Assembly: GCA_035236585.1 (NCBI GenBank)
Contig: CP141138.1
Location: forward strand, 32,437,437 to 32,501,436
DNA from: Warburgia ugandensis
Lineage: Eukaryota; Streptophyta; Magnoliopsida; Canellales; Canellaceae
Length of the DNA: 64,000 nucleotides
Reading direction: 5' to 3'
Shown here: positions 54,405 to 64,000 of the stretch, piece after piece
Position numbering within the stretch: the first letter of the stretch is position 1
Layout of the letters: each line of letters opens with the position of its first letter
Notes under the pieces: generated by a model
Databases searched by the model: none
What the model was told of the DNA's origin: nothing
The model's input: the letters and a program-made list of their open reading frames with translations, nothing else
Position numbers and translations under genes: made by a program

Positions 54405-55639
54405 GGTTTTTCATGCTATTTCCTAGGATTCGCAATGGAGTTTTCATAAAATTTAATTAAAAAATCCAAAATAATAAAATAGTAAAAATCCAAAAAATTT
54501 AGGAATTGCATTGTTTTAGCATTTTAGGAATTTTTAGATGCATTTTTTAATTTTCTTAGTTCATAATCACTCTATTTGCTAAATTTAGTACTTCTTTCTA
54601 TTTTTCTTTTTAAGGAAATTGGCAAGTGGATCTTCATCAAATAAATATAAATTTCCTTGATTTCCTAGAATAGGATTTTCCTGTTCTTTTGAGTGAATCT
54701 TGTAGTGACAATAATTGTAACTTACAATTTTCAATTTAACTTTTAAAAGGGTTGTATAAAACAAGGCAAGTGTGGGAAAAGGTGGCCCACACTTGATCTT
54801 CATAAGAAATCCCACTGCAAGTTTTCCTTACTCCTTTTATTTCCTAGATTAGGATTTGCATTTAGAATAATTTAGAATTGTTTGGTAGTATAATTGCATA
54901 TAGAAAGCATACTTTTATAATTGTTGCATGTTTAGTGTTTTGCATTAGTTTTATTATTTTTAATTACATTTTTATGGCATGTTTATTGCTTTAAGGTGAT
55001 TTATATATTGATCGAACTATCACAGAGTGTGGAAATTAATTAGTAAGGGTACCTGATCTCATAAGATCAAGGGTGAATTTTATCACCATTTCTTGGCCCA
55101 CCTAGGATAATCACCAAAAGTACGCAATCCTACCTTTAAAATTAATTTAAAATCAATTAGAAGATACCTATAGGGCCATCACATGTTCATAGGACCCTCT
55201 TAATAGGACACGATTTATTGTCACTCCAGTGGCTTCTGAGCACAGTGGTTATTGTGAGTGCCTTAAAATCTAAGTGATTTTCCCACGCCTTCTGTTGACA
55301 TCAGTTGAGGTCTAAACACCTCTTGATATGAGGATTGTATTAACCACCTTAGCATAGAACTTAACTGGTAAGCAGTAGTCAAATCTGAAAGAGAGGAGAA
55401 GCACTAGATTAGGTTAATCTAAAAGCATTGTCTCCACACAAATTCAAGGAAATCAAAATATTGCTGCTTATTAGCCTCAAGGAATATTTGATTGTACCCT
55501 TTGTTTGTGCATCATTCTAAGAAGTTAGGTTGCATCATTTAGGTTAGTTTTTCTAAAAAAAACACAAAATAGAAAGAAAGAAAGACATGATTAGTTGCCT
55601 TTAAAGAAATAATCTAAACACTGATCAAAAAAGTAATTT
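54405..55639 (+). other. G leader region
   Basis: About 1.2 kb of noncoding DNA lies between the 5' LTR and gag, long as in Tat/Athila-type elements. No standard primer-binding site was recognised right after the LTR (GGTTTTTCATGC). Confidence 0.5.
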
Positions 55640-57480
55640 ACACCCTAGCATCAATAGAAAAGATATTTCCCCATAGAGAAATAATCCCCTCTTTAATGAT
55701 GATGAACCACCTTTCATATTGGATAACGATGATGTTTCCTCATGGACTAATAATCTTCTCTTCGATATTGATGATCCTCCACATCTATTTAATGATAATA
55801 TACATCCATAGAGGAATCATTCTCAACCACATAGAAATAGGAGAAGGGACCAACTTAGAACACATGAGGATAATTGGCATAACCAAAATCCTTATGGGAA
55901 AACACTAAGAGACTATTTACAGCCTAATTATACAAGCACACTTTCATGTATAGTTTTACCTCCAAATGTCGATATGATTGAATTAAAGGTGGGAGTAATT
56001 CAATTACTTCCTAAATTTTACGGGTTGGATAGTGAGAGTCCTTACCTGCATTTAAAAGAATTTGATGAAGCATGCATGACCCAACATACACAAGGCATCA
56101 AATTAGACATAGCAAGGCTCAAACTATTTTCTTTCTTTACAGGAAAAAGTTAAGATGCAGTTTCATTCACTGCCAGCAGGTTCTATACAATCATGGGAAG
56201 AAATGACTAGAAATTTCTTGAATACATTCTTTCCTGTACATAAGACAAATGCTCTCTGCTGAAATGTAAGGAATTTTACCCAGAAGGATAAAGAAACTTT
56301 CTATCAATGCTACAAAAGATTCAAGGAATTATTGTTAACCTGTCCACATCATGGATATGAACTTTGGCATATCATTAGCTTCTTTTATGAAGGACTTAAA
56401 TATGATATGTGTTAGTTTATTGAAATGACGTGCAATGGTAATTTCTTAAACAAACAACCTGAAGAGGCACAAGAGTATTTGGAATAGTTGGTAGAGAGTG
56501 CACAAACTTGGGTTGATTCTAAAAGAATAGGTTACCCAAACAAGCCTAAGTCCACCACCACATCCACTAGAGGAGAAATATATGTTATGATTGAAAAAGA
56601 TGATATGAGAATAGCATCCCCAAATAGAATAGTTAAGGCCATGGAAATGGGAAAATTCTCCTCTAAGAAAGTCAAGTAGGTGTGTGATATTTGTGAAAGT
56701 AATATACACCCCACTCAAGAATTTCTCAGCGCTCCTACATTCGAGGATGTGATTTATGAACAGCCACATTCTTACGAGTAACATTTTCCCTATCTTTAGA
56801 GACATAATTCCAACTTGAGTAATCATTCTACTATCATAAATGAATATAATGCTAATGTCTCACAAAAGGCCCAACACGAACCCTATCACCAAAAACAAGG
56901 ACCACTTGCTCCTAGACCTCACCTTCCTCCACATAAGAGGAAAGTGGAGGATAATTTTCATCAAGTCATGCGATACTTGGAGAAGAAAAATTCTTAAAAT
57001 AAAGCTTAATTAAAAGAGAGCACCGATTCCATGACTCAATTGAAGGACATGATATCTCAAATGATGTAGACCATTGACCAAGAGCAATGTCCTATTCTAC
57101 CAAATGAAAACCCTGATGATATGAATGTAGGAGATGAGAATATTTCTTTGGTTACAAACATGGAACAAACAAAGGCAGTCACCATGATTCAGTGGTAAGA
57201 TAATTGAAAAATCTAGTCCTAAAAAGACTGAGATAGTACTGAAACCTATTAGAAAAAGAGATAATTTTGTTGATTAGGAAAATATCTCACCCACTCAGCC
57301 ATATGATATCCTTGCTCCATTTCCAAAAAGGCTATATTGGGCTCTGACAATTGTCTTTAGTTATGAGAAGTAGCCTGAAGATAAATTTATCTTGCCTTGT
57401 GATAAAATGGAAAATATTAAATCACAAGATAAATTCATTCTCCATTCCTTTTCAAAGGCTTGTCCAGCTCATTTCGTATA
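55640..57480 (+). pseudogene. Tat/Athila-like gag of G
   Basis: Text near 55900-56130 reads LRDYLQPNYTSTLSCIVLPP, then VIQLLPKFYGLDSESPYLHL and KEFDEACMTQHTQG. A frame change leads to text with EEMTRNFLNTFFPVHKTNAL and PHHGYELWHIISFFYEGL, the full family gag core. Downstream pieces to about 57480 include QPYDILAPFPKRLYWAL, a gag-pol linker seen in this group. Several frameshifts and stops are present. No pol follows. Confidence 0.85.
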
Positions 57481-57593
57481 GGATCCAGGTAAGTTTTGAA
57501 CTCAATAAAAAAAATTTCCTTTAAAAAATTTTCATTTGTAATAATTATGTACCTTATTTTTTTCTTTCTTTTCTTTTTTAGAATTTTTTTCTA

Positions 57594-57596
<3 letters not shown>

Positions 57597-57634
<38 letters not shown>
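57597..57634. repeat. (CT)19 microsatellite in G interior
   Basis: A 38-bp pure CT run in a pyrimidine-rich stretch after gag. Confidence 0.95.
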
Positions 57635-57636
<2 letters not shown>

Positions 57637-57639
57637 CAT

Positions 57640-59279
57640 TTCTCAATGCATTATCATTAACCTACTTTTTAAACATTGAGGACAATATTTCCTTCAGGTT
57701 GAGGGGTGTAGAATTCTAGAAAATTTTAGTTTTTGTTAGTTATTTTCTCTTAATTTAAAAAAAAAGAAAAAATTGCTAAAAATATAAAGAGAGAAGTTTT
57801 GAATTTTTTTTTTAAGGTAAATTCCTACATTATGATGAGAATTGGATTTTTTGAAGTATAATCTAAATAACTTTAGCTTATTAATAGAATTGAACATGAT
57901 TAATTTATCATTTTACTCATTCTGTAAAGTATTCCATGAAAGCAAAGTCTTAGATCACATCTGTATATGTCGTTGCATATAGATAGTCTAGATTGATAAG
58001 TACCTATAACTTAGAAATCCTAAAGAAATTTAGTAGAGACCTATAACCTAAGCGAGTTTTAAAGCCATTCATTTGTCTTAAGAGCTTATATATGTTCTTA
58101 ATTTTTTTCATGGTGCTTCAAGAAAATTGATCCCATCAACTCTTAAATTTGGCCAATTACCTGAATTATTAGAATATTACCTTTAAAATTTAAAATTTCA
58201 TTTAATTTGATAGATTATATGAATCCTAGAAAATGATTTAGGTCATCCTTGTTGTTAACCTAGAGACATAAAACCTACCGAAAAATTATTTTTACCACTA
58301 GTAAGCCAAATTGAGCCTTTTATATAAGCCTTTTCTTTTCTTGCCTAAATTACCTTTACCCATATTAACCCAATATAAAATATATCCATTACCCATTTTC
58401 TTTGAAAGATAAGATAGAGATGAATGAAGAAATACTTTTTAGCTGCAATAATAGTAAAAAAGTAAATATCAAGAAAAGAAATATTCTTCAAAGTGATTCA
58501 AAAGTATTGAAATACAAAGAAAAGTACTGGAAAAAAAGAGAAGACGAATTTTGAAGAATACAAAGAAAAATGGCAAAAGAAATATTCACTTAGCAAAGTA
58601 AAGAAAGAATTGTTAACTGTAGTAGAAGACCTCTACTTATTTTTGAAGAAACTTTGAATACCCTTATACCCTTTCTTTTGCACCTATCCTAAGCCTACAT
58701 TTCATCTCAGTTAAAGACCTATTGATTCTAGGACGAATATAGTCTTGATGAGGAAATGAATGGATAAGATCTAAAAGAGTAATAATTCTAAAAATTTAAA
58801 GGTAATGTCATCCATTCTAAAGGGATCAAAAATAAAATTCCTTAGTAACTCTCATTCCTTCATGAATATATGTGAGATAAATTTGCTTTTATTAACTCTG
58901 CTCACATATTTAAAAAAGAAGAAGAAGAGAGATATGATTTGAAAGTTTAATCTGAGAGATTTTATTTCTAAGTGTATGTCATTAGTGAGGATTGAGGTCA
59001 AAATATATTTCAAATAGAGTTCAAAATTTAGAAGTCTACTGAAAGATAAAGATTATTCTATGTGTAGACTATACACTCATAGACTCACTTTGAGATATGA
59101 GTTTAAGTGAAATATTTTTAGCATATGGGTAGGGTTTTGAATTTCTCAGTCATTTTTATTAGTATGCTAAAGTTAAGAGATTTATTGAAGATAATTCTCT
59201 GAGAAAAAAGAGGAGTTGACTTAAAAATAATTGTTTGAAAATTTTAAATTTTGGTTTTTCACATGTTGGTTGGGGATTG
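57640..59279 (+). other. G 3' noncoding region shared with F
   Basis: It starts near AACATTGAGGACAATATTT and TTGAGGGGTGTAG (57667-57710), then has GATGAGAATTGGATTTTT near 57833, the same order as on the minus strand of F at 44220-44070. It ends with a purine-rich GGTTGGGGATTGG just before the 3' LTR, a likely polypurine tract. No coding sequence is visible. Confidence 0.7.
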
Positions 59280-61131
59280 GGTTAAGTGCTTAATTTTGGT
59301 CAAAACACCCCTAATTTAGCATTCAATTAGATCTTCGAACCAATCAAATATGTAATTTTTAGCTTGATTTTGATTTTAGATCCAATTAATCATCTAAATG
59401 TTAAATTGTAAAATTTAAAGGTCATATGATCACCAGAGCTTATCAGATGCTTATTGTATGGTTTAGATGATTCTAATATAGTCTTATGTTTTGCAGATCA
59501 ACCAAAATAGGCTTGGATGGCTCAGATCAAAATCAACAGGTTTAGATCAACTTAAAGAGAAATAACGCAAGATGGAATGATTTCTTAAAAGAAAAAGAGT
59601 TTGAATTAGAGGAAAGGAAATCATGGATAAGATTTTCCAAATAGAAGATCAATTTGGGAATAGAATGTTGCTTGAAGGAAAGTACATAAAATTAGAAGGG
59701 GAGAAGTTGATAAAAGAAAAGAGGCATTCATCTTCAATCTCTCTTCACCTGAGCAAGACTAGAAGCAGGAAACCCTGTTCCCCCCTTCTTACTATTCTGT
59801 CTTTTTCCCTCTCTCTTTAGTGCACTCACCCTCACCCTCACCCTCTCTTTCTCTTCTTCTCCCCTCCTCTTATTCTTGCTCTCTCTTTCTTTCTCTCTTC
59901 TCCTCCCCATCTCTCTCCTTATTCTTCCTATCTCTATCCCTCTCAGTTCTACTATGCTCCCCCACCTCTCTTTCTTTAACACTCTCTCCTCCCCCATTCA
60001 TTTCTCTCTTTCTCATTTATCCTTCTCCCCCCGATTCACTCTCTTGCCTAGCACCCCTCTGCTCTCTCCTAGCACCTGCTGCAGCATCGTCTGTCCCATC
60101 ACCAGCGTAGTCATCCCTTACTCCTCTCTCTTTGATCAACCCATTTTCCCACATCTTCCTTTTCTTCCCCTCCTTCTCTTCCCTTATTCCCCATCTTCCA
60201 CTGCCTGAGTCATCTTCTTCCTTGGGTAGATTTCCTGTTTTCGTTTAATTCTGAAAATTTTCCAAAAATTCCATTTTTGGCCTTAGCAGATCTGATTTAA
60301 TTCATTCAGTGTCTCCTTTATAATGCCGTATATATATCCCTATTCCCATTCCAGTTTTGTTTTATATATGTTTTGCTTATCCAGGAACTACACAATCGAA
60401 GCTAGATTAATTAAGGCTTAACCTAATTAATGGGTAAGCCTTAGCAACCAAGACTTCTCTATTTCTCATTTGTTTCATATTAGATCATTAATTAACTTTC
60501 ATATTTCATTCTTAGGGCATCCCTTAGCTTAATAAATGTCTCTAATCTTTAATTTGAACTCCAAATTAACTGGTAAGCCTTAGCAACCAATATTTCTCTA
60601 TTTCTCATTTGTTTCATATCAGATCATTAATTAACTTTCATATTTCATTCTTAGGGCATCCCTTAGCCTAATAAATGTCTCTCATCTTTAATTTGAACTC
60701 CAAAAATCAATCTAAGCAGTCCAAAATCCAAAATCAACATTTAGTCCAAATCTTTGATATTTTTGGGAATCTAACCAATCCAACCATTGGATCTTTAATC
60801 AAGACATTCTGAAGACATTGATGAAGGTTGATTGACTCCAAGAAGACCATATTTAAAGAAATTGATAGTGATTAAGCTAGAAAAGTAGATTTTTCATGTT
60901 ATTTGGTTTATTTTCTTTCTTCTTGAACTGGAAATTTAGTAATTTTTAGCAATTGAATATATTTGAAATTTGATTCCATTTTTATTAATTTTTTCCATTA
61001 TTTTTTTAAATTTTTGTCAATCAAATTTATTTTAAACTCCTACTTTTTAATTTGAGTCCTTGTGGGATCAACCCATACTTGCATAAGCTACACTACAACA
61101 GCTCGTGCACTTATAGTAAAACAAATCAACA
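59280..61131 (+). repeat. 3' LTR of G
   Basis: It aligns with the 5' LTR from GGTTAAGTGCTTAATTTTGG to AAAACAAATCAACA. It lacks the large microsatellites and has a private tandem duplication at 60435-60710. The short Ser/Leu/Pro-rich frames near 59820-60208 are composition artefacts. Confidence 0.85.
60435..60710. repeat. 139-bp tandem duplication in the G 3' LTR
   Basis: TAAGCCTTAGCAACCAA begins at 60435 and 60574, and the units share TTAGGGCATCCCTTAGC and TTTAATTTGAACTCC. The 5' LTR has one unit near 53850-53995. Confidence 0.9.
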
Positions 61132-62625
61132 AATAGTGAGTCGCCTTTAGCAGGTCTCGCCTCAATCTAGCTATATATGCACAACTAAATGCATCTATGA
61201 CCGCATTGGCTTTACTAATGTGATATTGAATGGTAAAGTCAAAGTATTTTAATTTTTCTAACTAGTACCTTTGTCTCATGTTGAAATAGCACTATTTAAA
61301 GATGTACTTGAGGCTTTTGTGGTTAGTAAACACCTCAAACATCTCTCCATAAAGGTAGTGTCACCAAATATTCAAGGAAAATACAACATTAACGAGCTCT
61401 AGATCATGAGTTGGGTAATTTTGCTCATGTTTTTTTAGTTATTTGGAGGCATATGCAATCACTTTACCATGCTGCATGAGGACACATCCTAATCCCTTAC
61501 CTAATATGTCATTATAAACTATAAAATCACATGTTGACGTGAGCCTCTTAACTCATGGAAGCTTCTCTCATAGTACTCTGTCCACTCAAACTTCTAATCA
61601 TTCTTCATTAGATCATTCAATAGTTGAGTGATGTGAGAGAACTCATCACAGAAACACTTACAATAGCTTGCTAAACCCAAAAAACTTTGCACCTATATCA
61701 TAGTCTTGAGCTTCTTCCAGCTGGCCACTACGTCAACCTTTTGTGGATCGACTGCTACTTAGTCCTTGGATATCATAGCCCAAGTAAATGGACCTAGTCT
61801 AACCAAAATTCACACATAAAGAACTTGGTGTATAATCGATGTGCTTGTAATGTGCCCAACACTGTCCTTAAGTGCTCCTAATGCTCCTCCACATAGCTTG
61901 AATACATAAAGATGTCATCAATGAATACAATGTCAAACTTGTCTAGGAAGTTCCTAAACACTCAAGCCATTAGATCCATAAATGCAGGTGGCATGTTCAT
62001 TAGCCTGAACGACATCACTAGAAACTCATAGTGGCCATATTGAGTGCAAAACATTATCTCTGAGATATCCTCATTGCGCATCCTCAATTGGCGGTAACTA
62101 GTCTTTAGGTCGACCTTAGAGAATAGCTTGGTTGACTATAACTAGTTAAAGAGGTCACCTGTGCAGGGCAAAGGGTATTTTTCCTTCACTGTAACCCATT
62201 TAAAGCCATGTAATCTAGACAAAGTCACAAAGAGCCATCCTTCTTCCTGCCAAATAGGACTAGAGCTCCCCATGGTGATACACTAGGGTGGAAAACCCAT
62301 GGTTTAGCAACTCCTATAATTGTATCTTTAGCTCCATGAGCTTTGTAAGAGCCATATGGTAGGGATCCCTCGAGATGGGAGTTACCCCTAGTAGTAGCTC
62401 AATGGTAAACTCCATCTCATGCCTTAGAGGTAACCTTGGAAACTCCTTTACAAATACATCACTAAACTCTTGCACCACGTCAATCTCCTCAAGGTGAGAA
62501 ATCAACCTCTCCTGATCCTTAATGTGTACTAAGCATGCTTGACAACCACTAGATATTAGGTGCACTACTAGATTGTTTGAGATAATACTAGTGTTAGAGG
62601 TATCTAGTCACCCCTAAAACACGTG
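61132..62625 (-). pseudogene. E2 reverse transcriptase and RNase H
   Basis: RT N-terminal text at 62565-62314 is QEFSDVFVKEFPRLPLRHEM then EFTIELLLGVTPISRDPYHM and ALTKLMELKIQL. Near 61935-61905, KFDIVFIDDIFMYSSYVEEH keeps the F-x-D-D active site. RNase H end text near 61250-61150 includes FDFTIQYHISKANAVIDAF. Stops break it. It joins the integrase across element G. Confidence 0.88.
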
Positions 62626-62699
62626 AGTTTATCCCTCAAGCATATGCATAGTCATCTACTTCTTCCTATAGTCCACTAACCCCATGCTCAGATAGCTAG

Positions 62700-63170
62700 T
62701 CCATGCCTAAGATGACATCAAAATCTGTCATACTCAAAATGATCAGATTGGTCCTCAGCTCCTGACCCGACATTAAGATAGGTACCACCTAAATGAACTC
62801 CTATACTATCACTAGTTTCCCAATTGACCTACTGACCTCTAAGAGAAAACCCAATCTACTCTAGGTTGTGTTTAGACATGATGCAAACATGATAGATATA
62901 AAAGAGTTGGTAGCACCTGGGTCACATGCTAATTTGTCATGCACTAATAGAGTTCCTTCTAAGATGGCGTTGGATGTGTAGACCTGGTTGGTGGTGATGG
63001 TGAAAACTTGCTCCTGACCTATTGCTATGCAAGGTTTAGATGCGGCATCAGCTCCTGTCATGGTAATTGCCCAGCCCATAGCACCTAATCTCACTATGGT
63101 GCCTAGCCCCAAGGTGGTTGTACCACCCTCCTCATCAAAGTACAGTGTCGTGCAATGTGGCCCCACTGAT
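62700..63170 (-). pseudogene. E2 zinc-knuckle tail and aspartic protease
   Basis: The frame 63166-62861 has VFTITTNQVYTSNAILEGTL then LVHDKLACDPGATNSFISIM. DPGAT-x-SFIS is the retropepsin active site of gypsy elements. The frame ends at 62861, and decayed text continues toward the RT. Confidence 0.85.
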
Positions 63171-63476
63171 CACACTAAAAGCATTTGTGGTCCTTGCCCT
63201 AAACATCCCTAACTGAATAGAATCTTCCCTAACCAACCTCACCCATTCTAGGTTGACCTCCAAACTATCTCATCTACAATAAGGTATTCCTCCTAATCGC
63301 GACCTTCTTCTTCCCCTTCTAGTTTGAACCATGGCTAATCTACCCAAACTGTTGGCATGCCTCTCAACACTCTGTCCAAAATGGATACCAACTCCACAAC
63401 CATGGCTATAGTGGTAGGCTTTGATGTCAGGATCCTACTCTTTAGGTCAAAATTTAGTCCAATGACAAACTTTTAC
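63171..63476 (-). pseudogene. E2 gag C-terminal part, cut by element H
   Basis: Minus-strand text near 63470-63340 includes FVIGLNFDLKSRILTSKPTT then IAMVVELVSILDRVLRGMP, parallel to the E1 gag segment FVHSLNFGLKKYILTSQPTA. The N-terminal gag is missing because a different LTR begins at 63477. Confidence 0.75.
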
Positions 63477-64000
63477 TGTTTTAATTAAAACTCGCAAGCA
63501 CATGAATCATTTGCAATATAACAGGGTGGTAAGGTCAATACCACAAGGAGTTGAACTAATGTGATGTTAGTGATCCCTACTTTAAACTATCTAACCTAGC
63601 CAAAATTCAAGAGATATTTTTAACCTAAATAAGAATTAAAAAATAACACATGAAATTGGAATTAAGAAAAAAATACAGATATGCTAAAATTTATTGATTT
63701 CCTAAAATATGCATTTTCTAAACTTAAACTTACCTAAATTGAAGACTATCTAATTTGATGTCTTTTCTAAAATAAAAACTATCCTAAAGTGAAAATTTTC
63801 TAAATGCAATAAGACAAATTTCTTAAAGTAACTTTCCTAAATTTGAAATTAACAAATAATCTAAGGAAACATGCTTTAACAATTACTTTCCTAATCATGC
63901 AAATCTAAGAAAATTAAGCAACCAAATCAACTACTTTATGAAGTATGACTAAATTAATTACTTTCCAAACTAAGTAAGGTGCAAAATAATGGAATCTAAC
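63477..64000 (-). mobile_element. Edge of Tat-like element H (LTR), runs off the window
   Basis: On the minus strand the end reads CCTTGTGGTATTGACC, a GTGCTTGCGAG block and TTTTAATTAAAACA. This is the same end layout as the F and G LTRs. It interrupts E2 gag. The rest is AT-rich LTR sequence without coding potential. Confidence 0.65.

Overview
This is a stretch of a large, repeat-rich flowering-plant nuclear genome. It is AT-rich and noncoding over most of its length. It carries plant-type transposable elements (RTE LINEs, Au-type tRNA SINEs, a DUF659 hAT element, Ty1/copia and Ty3/gypsy remnants including Tat/Athila-like elements) and a spliced nuclear gene with plant-style GT-AG introns. 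There are no bacterial operons and no CRISPR. I cannot name the species.

Only one host gene is supported. It lies on the minus strand and spans 31821 down to 4157. Seven exons splice into one uninterrupted 346-codon reading frame for a fold-type IV PLP-dependent enzyme (class IV aminotransferase / D-amino-acid-aminotransferase-like). All phases agree at the six junctions, and the family motifs run across the exons in the right order. The CDS is only 1041 nt, but intron 3 is about 24.6 kb (29528-4946) and holds most of the transposons in the first half of the window. Most of the short ORFs in the window are shadows or decayed transposon coding sequence.

Region by region. 1-4156 is downstream noncoding DNA with an LTR remnant and small tandem or dispersed duplications. 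4157-4945 holds exons 7 to 4. 4946-29528 is the giant intron: Au SINEs, an internally deleted RTE LINE (-), a decayed RTE LINE (+), a 3.8-kb hAT element, a Ty3/gypsy element cut by the 3' end of another, two related copia fragments, a Mutator-like nonautonomous element split by a full-length RTE LINE with target-site duplication, and an inverted pair of RTE 5' ends. 29529-31821 holds exons 3 to 1 and intron 2. 32073-64000 is a nest of LTR retrotransposons upstream of the gene: chromovirus-like E1 (-) split by Tat-like element F (-); chromovirus-like E2 (-) split by gag-only Tat-like element G (+); and the edge of a further Tat-like LTR (H). The 3' LTR of E1 ends only 251 bp upstream of the host start codon and points into the gene.

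Coordinates of exons, the main LTR edges, target-site duplications and microsatellites were read base by base. Edges of decayed fragments are approximate. Family names rest on recognising conserved protein motifs by eye; no database search was run.
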